Of a DNA stretch of 64,000 nucleotides, positions 48,460-58,166 are shown one piece after another. The DNA is from Chthoniobacterales bacterium (GTDB lineage: Bacteria; Verrucomicrobiota; Verrucomicrobiia; Chthoniobacterales; Terrimicrobiaceae): assembly GCA_014879575.1 (NCBI GenBank), contig JACSRU010000139.1, forward strand, positions 1 through 64,000. The letters run 5' to 3'. The notes beneath the pieces were generated by a model. The model searched no databases. It saw only the letters and a list, made by a program, of their open reading frames with translations, and was not told the DNA's origin. The stretch's first letter is position 1, and each line of letters starts with the position of its first letter. The position numbers and the translations under genes were made by a program.

Positions 48460-49254
48460 ATGGAAGAATACCACCGACTCCTTAAGCTGGTTCTGGAAAA
48501 GGGCCGCTTCAAGTCCGATCGCACCGGCACGGGCACGTATTCGGTTTTCGGCGCACAGGAACGCTTCGATCTGCGTCGGGGCTTCCCCCTGGTCACCACA
48601 AAAAAATTGCATCTCCGCTCGATCATCCACGAGCTGCTTTGGTTTCTGAGAGGCGAAACAAATGTCGCCTATCTGCGCGAGAACAAGGTCACGATTTGGG
48701 ATGAATGGGCGGATGGCGCAGGCAATCTGGGACGTGTTTATGGCGCTCAGTGGAGGGATTGGCGAAACCCGGACGGAACGTCCCTCGATCAGATTCGCGC
48801 GGTCATTGAGCAGATTCGTGACAACCCGGACAGTCGCCGTCTGGTGGTCAGTGCCTGGAATCCGGGGGAGTTGGAACTCATGGCCCTTGCGCCGTGTCAC
48901 GCGCTCTTTCAATTTTACGTGCAGGAGGGGGAGCTGAGCTGTCAGCTCTACCAGCGGAGTGCGGATCTCTTTCTCGGGGTCCCGTTCAACATCGCCTCCT
49001 ACGCCCTGCTCACGATGATGGTCGCCCAGGTGACCGGGCTGAAGGCCGGGGAGTTTGTCCACACGTTTGGCGATCTGCACTTGTATGCCAATCATCTCGA
49101 CCAAGCGCGCCTGCAACTCGGGCGCGCCTGTCGTCCGCTCCCGCGCATGCGCCTGAATCCGACGGTGAAAACCATCGAGGACTTCCGGTATGAGGATTTC
49201 ACCCTCGAAGGATACGACCCGCATCCCGCGATCAAGGCGGAAATTTCCGTATGA
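48460..49254 (+). CDS. thyA: thymidylate synthase
   Basis: [54 protein letters not shown]. Confidence 0.97.
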   Translation: MEEYHRLLKLVLEKGRFKSDRTGTGTYSVFGAQERFDLRRGFPLVTTKKLHLRSIIHELLWFLRGETNVAYLRENKVTIWDEWADGAGNLGRVYGAQWRDWRNPDGTSLDQIRAVIEQIRDNPDSRRLVVSAWNPGELELMALAPCHALFQFYVQEGELSCQLYQRSADLFLGVPFNIASYALLTMMVAQVTGLKAGEFVHTFGDLHLYANHLDQARLQLGRACRPLPRMRLNPTVKTIEDFRYEDFTLEGYDPHPAIKAEISV

Positions 49255-49324
49255 GGCGCGAAGGTTCCGCCCAAGACGTTGATCCCATCGGCTCCGGTCG
49301 CAGGAAAGAGGATCCTTTGCGCCC

Positions 49325-49774
49325 ATGATCGCGATCGCCGCCATGTCCAGGGAACGCGTGATCGGGGCAAATGGCCGGATTCCCTGGCACATCCCGGAGG
49401 ATCTCAAATTTTTCAAGCGTCAAACGCTCGGGAACATCATCGTCATGGGCCGGAAGACCTTCGAGTCCCTGGGCAAACCGCTGCCGGGGCGGGAAAACTG
49501 GGTGCTTTCTCGAACCGCCGAATACCCGGAGGTGAAAGTTTTTCGGCAGCCTTCGGAAATTGTTCCCCCCGGCGACGGACGCAGGGTGTTTGTGATTGGA
49601 GGGGCGGAGATCTATGCCGCGCTTCTTCCGTGCTGTGAAGAAATCCTCCTCACCCACGTGGATTGTTCGGTGAGCGGGGATACTTGGTTTCCGGAATTTG
49701 AGTCCGAATTTGACGCGGGTGAACAGATCGAACGCGGAACGAATTTTCAGATCCAAAGATACCGTCGCCGTTGA
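49325..49774 (+). CDS. folA: dihydrofolate reductase
   Basis: IAAMSRERVIGANGRIPWHIPEDLKFFKRQTLGNIIVMGRKTFES. Confidence 0.95.
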   Translation: MIAIAAMSRERVIGANGRIPWHIPEDLKFFKRQTLGNIIVMGRKTFESLGKPLPGRENWVLSRTAEYPEVKVFRQPSEIVPPGDGRRVFVIGGAEIYAALLPCCEEILLTHVDCSVSGDTWFPEFESEFDAGEQIERGTNFQIQRYRRR

Positions 49775-49905
49775 TCCCAGGCAGGCCGGAACCGCCGGGG
49801 CGGGAAGAACTTTTTTGACGAATATCAAAAACACCGTCGTTTTCTGTCCCAAGCGATGGGAAATTTGTGTTGATCCGGGATGCCGGGAAGTAGGCTGGCG
49901 GGCTT

Positions 49906-51609
49906 ATGTCCTTTATGCCGCAATGGGAGTTTGGGGGAGCGGGGAAATCCCGCACTCCGCCCCGGATCCTTTTTACCAGCGTCTTTGGTCCCTATGCCCG
50001 CGATGATGAGTTCGGGAGCCGGGCGATCAACCCGATGGAGCTTTACCACAACCAGGTGACCCGCCTCCAGGGGCCGTTTTCCATCCGCATGTTCCATCGG
50101 TCCTGGGGACTGATGTTGATTCGAGAAAACATTTCGGTTCCCAGTGTCCTTCTGGATTTTCCCACCCGCGAGCGCTTCATCGAGGAGCTGAAAAATGAGG
50201 TCTTTGACATTGTGGCCATCAGCGCGATTCCCCCAAATTTTCTTAAGGCCCAGGAAATGTGCCGATTGGTCCGGGAGCTTCAGCCGAACGCAAAAATCAT
50301 CATCGGCGGACACATCTCGGGACTGCCAAGGCTCCAGGAGCGCCTGAAGGTGGATTACGTTGTGCGGACCGAGGGCGTGAGTTGGTTTCGGGAATTTCTT
50401 GGTGAGGATCTGTCCGCCCCGGTTCGCCACCCCCGGATTTTGTCCGGCATCGGCACGCGGACGATGGGGCAGACCTTGCAGGAGAAGCCCGGTTCCGTCG
50501 CCGCCACATTGATTCCCTCCGTCGGGTGTCCGATGGGATGCAATTTTTGTTCGACGTCCGCAATGTTTGGCGGGAAGGGCCGGTTTATCAATTTTTACGA
50601 AACCGGGGACGAGTTATTTGATGTGATGGTGGGTTTGGAGCGGGATCTTCGCGTGCAGTCGTTTTTCGTGATGGACGAAAATTTTCTTCTGCACAAGAAG
50701 CGGGCACTGCGGCTGCTCGAGCTGATGGAGCAAAACAGGAAGAGTTGGTCGTTGTATGTCTTCAGTTCGGCGAATGTCCTCAAATCCTACAGCATGGACC
50801 AGCTGGTGCGGCTGGGGATTTCCTGGGTGTGGATGGGGTTGGAAGGGAAGAAAAGCCAATACCAGAAACTGGCCGGGGCGGATACGCACGAACTGGTGCG
50901 CGAACTCCAGTCGCATGGGATCAGCATCCTGGGCTCATCGATTATCGGACTCGAGGAACACACTCCCGAAAATATTGATGAAGCCATCGAGCATGCGGTC
51001 TCGCACAACACCGAGTTCCATCAGTTCATGCTCTACACGCCCGTGGCGGGAACGCCGCTTTTCGAGCACCATCGCGCGAACGGCACCCTTCTGGATCCGG
51101 AATGCAAGGATCCCTCGGATGCCCACGGTCAGCTGCGTTTCGTGCATCGTCACGCCCACATTCCTCCGGGCGATGAGACGAGCTTTTTGCTGAGAGCCTT
51201 CGCCCGGGACTTTGAGGTCAACGGACCAAGCATCATGCGCATGGCGCGGGCAATTCTCCGTGGATGGAAAAAGTATTCCCGGCATTCGGATCCGTGCATT
51301 CGGGCCCGCTTCCGGCGCGAGGCGTCCTCACTCCCTCACCAATACTCCGCCGTGCTTTGGGCCACCCGGCGGTGGTATCCAAAAGGCTCCGCACTCCACC
51401 GGGAGGCGGATTCCCTCCTGCGCGATCTGACCCGGCAATTTGGATGGACATCCCGGCTGGTGGCCGCTCTTGGCGGACGCTGGCTGTTCCGTTCGCTCAA
51501 AGAGGAAGGGAAGCATGCAACGGCGGAGCCTCCGACCTTTTACGAGCGTTCTCCGGAATTTGTCAGCAGGCGTCCTGGCGGCAACGTCGGAGTGCCGGCG
51601 GCCGTATAG
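49906..51609 (+). CDS. B12-binding domain radical SAM protein
   Basis: N-terminal Rossmann/B12-binding-like region, CPMGCNFC (CX3CX2C) cluster. Confidence 0.88.
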   Translation: MSFMPQWEFGGAGKSRTPPRILFTSVFGPYARDDEFGSRAINPMELYHNQVTRLQGPFSIRMFHRSWGLMLIRENISVPSVLLDFPTRERFIEELKNEVFDIVAISAIPPNFLKAQEMCRLVRELQPNAKIIIGGHISGLPRLQERLKVDYVVRTEGVSWFREFLGEDLSAPVRHPRILSGIGTRTMGQTLQEKPGSVAATLIPSVGCPMGCNFCSTSAMFGGKGRFINFYETGDELFDVMVGLERDLRVQSFFVMDENFLLHKKRALRLLELMEQNRKSWSLYVFSSANVLKSYSMDQLVRLGISWVWMGLEGKKSQYQKLAGADTHELVRELQSHGISILGSSIIGLEEHTPENIDEAIEHAVSHNTEFHQFMLYTPVAGTPLFEHHRANGTLLDPECKDPSDAHGQLRFVHRHAHIPPGDETSFLLRAFARDFEVNGPSIMRMARAILRGWKKYSRHSDPCIRARFRREASSLPHQYSAVLWATRRWYPKGSALHREADSLLRDLTRQFGWTSRLVAALGGRWLFRSLKEEGKHATAEPPTFYERSPEFVSRRPGGNVGVPAAV

Positions 51610-51626
51610 GCTTCGCGCAACGGACT

Positions 51627-52640
51627 GTGGGCAATGTGTTCCATGCGGAGAGCTTCTCCCATTCCTTAAACCTTTCGGGCCATGAGCAGGAAGCCTTCCG
51701 CCGACAAGCGGAGGAGTGCCGGAATGCGCTCTTTGGCAACAAGGTTTTCGTGCGGGGCGTCGTGGAAATCGCGAATTTTTGCCGGGAGAACTGCGGGTAT
51801 TGCGCGATGCGCCGGGACAATCGGGGGTTGAATCGTTACCGGCTTTCCGTGGATGACATTTATGAGGAGTTGATGGCCGGCCTTCCGGAATGTCTGACCG
51901 ACCTGAATCTCCAGGCGGGGGAGGATCCGATTGCCGTGCGTGAGATTGCGGTTCCCCTGCTGCACCGGCTCAAGGGGAGTCGTTTGGGACTGAGCGTTTG
52001 CCTTGGCACCCTCCGGCACGAGGACTATGCGACCCTGCGTGAGGCCGGAGCGGATTATTATGTTCTGAAGGTGGAGACAGGAAACGCCGCGCATTATCGG
52101 GACGTTGCGGCACCGGGGACGCTGGAAGAACGTCTGGCGGCCATCCGTCATCTTGCCGCATCCGGCTGGAAGGTTTCCTCCGGCTTCATTCTGGGACTCC
52201 CCGGGCAGACGAATGAGATTCTGAAGGAGACCATTGGACTTCTGGAGGCGCTTCCGCTGGTCGGATGCAGCGTGAGTCCCTTTATTCCCGGCGAGGATAC
52301 CCGGTTTCCCAAACATCCTGCTGCCAGCCTGGAAACTACATTGAATGCGGTGGCCGGGCTCCGTCTCTTGTCTCCCCGGCGGATTATTCCCGCAGTCAGT
52401 GCCATGAATCTGGCGGGGGAGGGGGGATATGCCAGAGCCCTGAGGGCGGGCGCCAATCTGGCAACGGTCAACCTGACTCCGGAAAGCGCACGTCCGGATT
52501 ACCAGATCTATCGCCGCGACCGTGCGATCATGACTGGCAAACGGATTTTGCAGGAAATCGAAAAGGCGGGTTGTGAGCCGTCTTCCGTGGGGCTCTGCGA
52601 TTGGCTCTGCGCTCGGGAACGGGGCGGATCTCCCGTGTGA
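51627..52640 (+). CDS. HydE/BioB/PylB-like radical SAM protein
   Basis: VEIANFCRENCGYCAMRRDNRGLNRYRLSVDDI (CX3CX2C) closely resembles HydE; GTG start inferred. Confidence 0.82.
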   Translation: MGNVFHAESFSHSLNLSGHEQEAFRRQAEECRNALFGNKVFVRGVVEIANFCRENCGYCAMRRDNRGLNRYRLSVDDIYEELMAGLPECLTDLNLQAGEDPIAVREIAVPLLHRLKGSRLGLSVCLGTLRHEDYATLREAGADYYVLKVETGNAAHYRDVAAPGTLEERLAAIRHLAASGWKVSSGFILGLPGQTNEILKETIGLLEALPLVGCSVSPFIPGEDTRFPKHPAASLETTLNAVAGLRLLSPRRIIPAVSAMNLAGEGGYARALRAGANLATVNLTPESARPDYQIYRRDRAIMTGKRILQEIEKAGCEPSSVGLCDWLCARERGGSPV

Positions 52641-52721
52641 TTTTCCGTCAAGGGAGCGGCAACGGAATCCGGAAAGCTCGCCGAGCCTGGACGCCAAACT
52701 GTTTTGCTCCGGAGGGATTTC

Positions 52722-54266
52722 TCAAAGACGCTGCAATGCCGGGAGCGCGTATTTTTTGATCAGGTGGTCCTGGTTTTTTTCGATGGCGGCGGCATCCAGA
52801 AAAAGGATGCCGGGATCTTCTTCGAGTTCGATTTTTTGAAAGCCGTCCACGGGATGTCGGATCGCCTCGGCGAGGTCGTCGAGATTTCGGATCGGGCGGT
52901 TGTTGACTTTCGAGACGACCAGGTTGTCGAGATCCTCGTAGCCGATGGTGTCCGGACTGGGAAGGATCTGGGAAATAAAGACGATTTTCCCGCGATCCTG
53001 GGGGAGTTCATTTTGGAAGGCATCGTAGAAGACGAGTCTTTGGGGCGCCTTTTTTGTCCAGTCGCCCCCCCATTCCTGAAGGTAGGGTCTGGACAGTTCC
53101 ATAAAAACGATTCCCCCAAGCACAACAAACCGGGGCGCCCGATCAACAACATACGACTCGCTCACAACTTTCGAGGGATCACGGGATTCGAGTTTCACCG
53201 GGATTTCGAGAATATTTCCCTCACGGAAAATTCGGAAGGGAACGGTGTCTCCCGGGAAGGACATGGTGTTCGTGAGATGGCTGAAGGAGATGCGTCCGAA
53301 GGCCTCGTCTTCGTAGTTGCCATCCTGGTCGATGGTTTTGCCCCCGACCGCAAGAATGACATCCCCTTTTTTTAATCCGGCTTTTTGCGCGCTGCTTCCC
53401 GGGAGAACTTCCGAGAGGTAAACGCCGCCCGGCTCCTTGAGTCCGATATAGCGGCGGAGCTGGGGGTCACGCGTCATCGTAAAGATGAGGCCGACACGGG
53501 CAAAGCCACCGTAAGCCGCCTTGTTGACCTCCTTGAGGAAGTGTTCGATCACGGGTGCTGAAATGATGTCGGCGGTCTGGCTCCGCGCATCGTAGCGCAT
53601 GAGCAGGCCAAGCAGCCTGCCATTGCGAACCGCCGGCAGGGTGAAACTTCCGTCGCGTTGCTGCATCGGGGCACTGAGTCGAAAAAGGAGCAGGCCCAGA
53701 TTGTCCATGGGATAGCCCCCGACGACGATGGATGTCACCGTGCCGACGGTTTGCGCAATTTCGCCGTTGTGTTCGAGTTGAAGAATGGTGGCCCGGTCTC
53801 CGACACGCACCCCGCTGTCGAGTTCCATCGGTTTCATGTCCGCCAGAAATGCCGGATCCGCCGGACGAAGGACGGCCAGATTGCATTCGTAGTCCACCCG
53901 TTCAACCGTCGCGGCGGATTTCGCGGCCGTTGCCGCTTTTTCAAGTTCGATAAACGTGCTGTTGGCGACCAGCTCGGCCGTTACGAGAATCCGCCCGCCC
54001 GCGATCAGGGTTCCAAGACCCCGTCGGGAGAAGGGCGCCTTCTTGGTCCAGGGACGGAAGAAATCGTAGGGTTGGTTGGTGGAGTTGACCCGCAGGACGG
54101 ACTGGCTGGCGGCCACGGTCGCCTTGTCGGTTTTTGGCGGCGCAGCGACTCCGGCAAGGACCGGCTCATTCGACATCAGGCAAACGATCCCCGCGATGGC
54201 CGTCTGGAAAAGCCGGCGGAGACAGGAATTTCTGCCCGCCGGAGTGGATGGAATGCTGGCACTCAT
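52722..54266 (-). CDS. Deg/HtrA-like pseudoprotease with PDZ domain
   Basis: Trypsin-fold/PDZ architecture (GLKKGDVILAVGGKTID) but catalytic positions degenerate (VTAELV, ECNLAVL, RDGSFTLP); ATGA overlap with upstream Deg gene. Confidence 0.75.
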   Translation of the reverse strand: MSASIPSTPAGRNSCLRRLFQTAIAGIVCLMSNEPVLAGVAAPPKTDKATVAASQSVLRVNSTNQPYDFFRPWTKKAPFSRRGLGTLIAGGRILVTAELVANSTFIELEKAATAAKSAATVERVDYECNLAVLRPADPAFLADMKPMELDSGVRVGDRATILQLEHNGEIAQTVGTVTSIVVGGYPMDNLGLLLFRLSAPMQQRDGSFTLPAVRNGRLLGLLMRYDARSQTADIISAPVIEHFLKEVNKAAYGGFARVGLIFTMTRDPQLRRYIGLKEPGGVYLSEVLPGSSAQKAGLKKGDVILAVGGKTIDQDGNYEDEAFGRISFSHLTNTMSFPGDTVPFRIFREGNILEIPVKLESRDPSKVVSESYVVDRAPRFVVLGGIVFMELSRPYLQEWGGDWTKKAPQRLVFYDAFQNELPQDRGKIVFISQILPSPDTIGYEDLDNLVVSKVNNRPIRNLDDLAEAIRHPVDGFQKIELEEDPGILFLDAAAIEKNQDHLIKKYALPALQRL

Positions 54267-55735
54267 AAGTTTTGTTCCCGGGTGACGCCGTAACGGGACA
54301 GGATGCGTTCCCGGGCGGCTTCGACCGCCTTGCGCTCCAGCACAATCGGACGTCCCGTGCCCGCCAGGGTGATCACGTAGTAATCGGCAGATTTTTGAAA
54401 GGCCTCCGCAACATCCGTGAGTCGCCGGATTTTTTGACCGTTGATTTCCTCCACAATCGCATACTGGAAGTCCCCGGCATAGGCATTGACCGGATCCGCC
54501 AAGACTCCGCTCAGGACAATGATCTCCGGGCGTTCCTTGTAGAGTTTGTCCTCGATGAAAAAGTCAAACGTGTAGCGCAGCCGGAGGTCGTCCGGATGGT
54601 GCGCGCTCATGAAATTCTGATCCACCGGCTGAAAAATCAGCCCGCCAAAAATCACGAACCGGGGATCTTCGTCGTAGGTATTGCTTTGGAGATTAAATGG
54701 CCAGGGTGCGCGGAGGGGAACCTTGACCTGCAGGGGTTGCCCTCCCCGGACGATGTCCAGGCGGACCTCATCGCCCTTGAACTTGCGCTCGACCACCTCG
54801 GCAAGGGGCACCGAATCCTCGCCCATCTGGATGGTGGCATCGCTCGATATGGGGAGCCCGTCGATCGCCATCAGGACGTCGCCCGCCTGAACAATCCCCT
54901 CGGAGGAGCCCCCGCCATAGACGCTGCCGACCAGCACGCCAAGATCATCGTCCTTCAACCCCAACGCCCGGCGCGCGGCGGGATTGAAAAGCGGCTCGTA
55001 GCTGAGAGAGAGATCAACGTAGCGATCATATTTCCCGTCTTCGACATCCGTGAGAAATCGCCGAATGACAGGGGTGGGGATCATGTAGCCGACGCTTTGC
55101 GCAATGTCTCCACTGTATCCCTGAAAGGCCACTCCCACGACTTTCCCATCCTGGAGGACCGGGCCCCCGCTGTTGCCGGGATTGATCGCGGCATCAATTT
55201 GTATGACCAGATGCGAATCCATGCCGGAATGCGAGTAGGGCTGGAAATCCACACGGGAGACAATCCCCTGCGTCACCGAGAGCCGCTTGCCGCCGATCGG
55301 ATACCCATAGACCGAAACGGTGGATTCAATGGCCGGAATGCCTCCGAATTCCAGGGCGATGGTCCCCTTGAAAAATCCGGGGTCGTCCACAGTCAGCAGG
55401 GCGAGATCGCAATCGTGGGCGATAAAAACCACGCGGGCCGGACGGGGCTTGGGATCCCCTTCCTTTGCGACGGTCAGGAACCTTGCGTTGCTGACGACAT
55501 GCGCATTCGTCAGGATCCGGTTTCCACTGATGATGAATCCCGAACCGAGTCCGCCGGAAACCTGGCCGGGATTCCATGGGGCATTATAGTTCGGTTCCTG
55601 GGAGGTGCATTCGATGCGGACAAGGCTTTTCGCAATCGGCCCGGCATGGGCGGTGCCGGCCAAAAGTATCGCACACAGAAAAAATCGGAACATGCGCCCT
55701 AACCTATGCAGGGATGCCGTATTGACAACGTTCAT
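54263..55735 (-). CDS. Deg/HtrA family serine protease with PDZ domain
   Basis: ILTNAHVV, HDCDLALL, INPGNSGGPV catalytic triad, GIVQAGDVLMAIDG PDZ, signal peptide. Confidence 0.9.
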   Translation of the reverse strand: MNVVNTASLHRLGRMFRFFLCAILLAGTAHAGPIAKSLVRIECTSQEPNYNAPWNPGQVSGGLGSGFIISGNRILTNAHVVSNARFLTVAKEGDPKPRPARVVFIAHDCDLALLTVDDPGFFKGTIALEFGGIPAIESTVSVYGYPIGGKRLSVTQGIVSRVDFQPYSHSGMDSHLVIQIDAAINPGNSGGPVLQDGKVVGVAFQGYSGDIAQSVGYMIPTPVIRRFLTDVEDGKYDRYVDLSLSYEPLFNPAARRALGLKDDDLGVLVGSVYGGGSSEGIVQAGDVLMAIDGLPISSDATIQMGEDSVPLAEVVERKFKGDEVRLDIVRGGQPLQVKVPLRAPWPFNLQSNTYDEDPRFVIFGGLIFQPVDQNFMSAHHPDDLRLRYTFDFFIEDKLYKERPEIIVLSGVLADPVNAYAGDFQYAIVEEINGQKIRRLTDVAEAFQKSADYYVITLAGTGRPIVLERKAVEAARERILSRYGVTREQNL

Positions 55736-56901
55736 TTTCCCGCGCGAATCACCGGACTTCCCGCAGGCGCCAGTGCGCGCAATTTTTCGATCACGGAGGG
55801 GATCACTTCGCAGGCCCTGGCAAGATCCCCCTGGGAATTATAGCGTCCGAAGGAAAATCGCAGACTCGCCCGCGCCCGTTCGTTGGAAAAGCCCATGGCC
55901 TTCAGGACGTGGGAGGGGTGGATGGACCCGCTTGTGCAGGCCGAGCCCGCCGAGCAGCAAAGCCCTTTCTTATCAAGGAGGATGAGTGCCCCCTCGCTTT
56001 CGACTCCTTCAAAAGAGAGATTGCTGGTGTTTGCGAGGCGGTTCGTCCGGTCTCCGTTCACGCGGCAACCCGGGATCACGGACAGCATGTTCTCCTCAAA
56101 TGCGTTTCGCCACTCCAGTATCTGGCGGTTGTTGATGTGCTGGCGGGCAAGGTCCGCCGCCACGCCAAACCCCGCAATGGACGCCAGGTTCTGCGTGCCG
56201 CCCCGCCGTCCGTTTTCCTGACTCCCCCGCAGGAGAGGGACAAATTTGACCCGGCGGTTTATATACAACGCAGCGACTCCCTTCGCTGCATGGATCTTGT
56301 GACCGGAAGCGGAGAGAAAGGGAATGTCGGTCTCCCCGAGTGCCAGGGGCAGCTTTCCGAATGCCTGGACCGCATCAACGTGCAACAGGGTCTTTTTCCT
56401 TTTGACGATTTCCGCGATCTCGGGAATCGGAAACAACACGCCGGTCTCGTTATTGGCCCAGAGAAGTGTCACGAGTGCCGTGTCCGGGCGGATGGCCGCA
56501 GCCAATTGCTCCAAGTCCAACCGACCACTCGAATCCACCGGCAGGCTGGTGATTTCATAGCCCCGCTGCGCCAGATGTTCGCAGAGTCTGATGGTTGCCG
56601 AGTGCTCGACCGCCGTCGTGACGATGTGTCTTTTGTCCGGATCAATGGCCAGGGCGGACTGGATCGCAGTATGGATGGACTCGGTTCCACAGCTGGTAAA
56701 AAGGATTTCCTCTTCCCGACATCCCGCCAAGGTCGCCACCCGTCCGCGGGCCTCTTCGAGCACCTTTGCGGCGTTTCTCCCAAGTTCATGGATGCTTGAA
56801 GGGTTTCCGTAGCCGTCGCGCAACAACGGCACCATCACGTCCAGAACCTCGGGGGCAAGTTGCGTCGTGGCATTATTGTCGAGGTAGGTGACCGATCGCA
56901 T
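55732..56901 (-). CDS. cysteine desulfurase (NifS/IscS family)
   Basis: YLDNNATTQLAPEVLDVM, SASGHKIHAAKGVAALY, CCSAGSACTSG. Confidence 0.94.
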   Translation of the reverse strand: MRSVTYLDNNATTQLAPEVLDVMVPLLRDGYGNPSSIHELGRNAAKVLEEARGRVATLAGCREEEILFTSCGTESIHTAIQSALAIDPDKRHIVTTAVEHSATIRLCEHLAQRGYEITSLPVDSSGRLDLEQLAAAIRPDTALVTLLWANNETGVLFPIPEIAEIVKRKKTLLHVDAVQAFGKLPLALGETDIPFLSASGHKIHAAKGVAALYINRRVKFVPLLRGSQENGRRGGTQNLASIAGFGVAADLARQHINNRQILEWRNAFEENMLSVIPGCRVNGDRTNRLANTSNLSFEGVESEGALILLDKKGLCCSAGSACTSGSIHPSHVLKAMGFSNERARASLRFSFGRYNSQGDLARACEVIPSVIEKLRALAPAGSPVIRAGK

Positions 56902-57229
56902 GGCGAGTCGGCAGGCTAACTTTCCTCTGTCTGCGATGCAACCCCTGCCTGCCTTGACGAAAGGGGCGCGCTCATCGGAGACTCCCTCGGCCTGCAAAAC
57001 CCGGGATTTCCGGACCCGCGGATGAGCCCGGAGGGGGAGGCCGTCCAGGCGTCCCGACCAACACCGCAAATTTTTTCTCCTGATTTTTCTGATTTTTGTC
57101 TTGCGCCGCGCCGCTGGTCCTTTAGTTTTTCCCCTCCCGCATGACGTCGGGGCGTCCGGAATTTGCACCATGGTGCAGGGTTCGCTGCCCTGGAAAATTT
57201 GGCGGCTTCAGAAATTTACACATTACCTA

Positions 57230-57637
57230 ATGCCCACAATCAACCAACTGGTCCGCAAAGGACGCAGCAAGATCACCCTCAAGTCGAAGTCGCCCGCTTT
57301 GGTGAACTGCCCTCAACGTCGCGGCGTCTGCGTGCAGGTCATGACCCGCACGCCCAAGAAACCAAATTCCGCCCTCCGAAAAGTCGCCAAGGTTCGTCTC
57401 ACGAACGGGCAGGAAGTGATCGCCTACATCCCGGGGGAAGGGCACAACCTTCAGGAACACTCGATCGTCCTCGTTCGCGGGGGCCGCGTGAAAGATCTCC
57501 CCGGTGTGCGCTACCACATCGTCCGGGGAACGCTCGACAGCCTCGGAGTGGACGGGCGTCGTCGCGGCCGTTCCAAATACGGCGCCAAACGTCCGAAGCC
57601 CGGCCAGGAAGCGGCCGCCAAGGGCAAGAAGAAGTAA
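57230..57637 (+). CDS. rpsL: 30S ribosomal protein S12
   Basis: [30 protein letters not shown]. Confidence 0.98.
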   Translation: MPTINQLVRKGRSKITLKSKSPALVNCPQRRGVCVQVMTRTPKKPNSALRKVAKVRLTNGQEVIAYIPGEGHNLQEHSIVLVRGGRVKDLPGVRYHIVRGTLDSLGVDGRRRGRSKYGAKRPKPGQEAAAKGKKK

Positions 57638-57672
57638 CCATTCGCAAAACCATTTTCGTATTCTAAAAAGCC

Positions 57673-58146
57673 ATGTCCCGCAGACGCAGAGTCATTCATA
57701 AAGTCGTCAAAAAAGATGCCCGTTACGCCAGTCCGGTCGTCGCCCGCCTGATCAGCGCAGTCATGCGCCGCGGAAAAAAATCGGTTGCCGAGCGCATCGT
57801 TTATACCGCGATTGACAAGAGCCGCGAGGGAAGCGACACGGTGGATCCGTTGGAGACGCTCAACAAGGCGATCGAAAACGTGAAGCCCCGCCTGGAAGTC
57901 AAATCCCGCCGCGTGGGGGGTGCGACCTATCAGGTTCCGATGGAAGTGCCGGCCGACCGCCAGATCGCGCTTGCGATGCGGTGGCTCGTCACCTTTGCGG
58001 GCAACCGCAAGGGCGTGCCCATGGAAAACGCGCTGGCTTACGAGTTGAAGGATGCCGCCGCAGGGCAGGGGAACGCGATCAAGAAGCGTGACGACATGCA
58101 CAAAATGGCGCAAGCCAACCGTGCCTTCGCGCATTTCCGCTGGTAG
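57673..58146 (+). CDS. rpsG: 30S ribosomal protein S7
   Basis: MSRRRRVIHKVVKKDARYASPVVARLISAVMRRGKKSVAERIVY. Confidence 0.98.
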   Translation: MSRRRRVIHKVVKKDARYASPVVARLISAVMRRGKKSVAERIVYTAIDKSREGSDTVDPLETLNKAIENVKPRLEVKSRRVGGATYQVPMEVPADRQIALAMRWLVTFAGNRKGVPMENALAYELKDAAAGQGNAIKKRDDMHKMAQANRAFAHFRW

Positions 58147-58166
58147 TCGCGCTTCCGCATCCCGCG

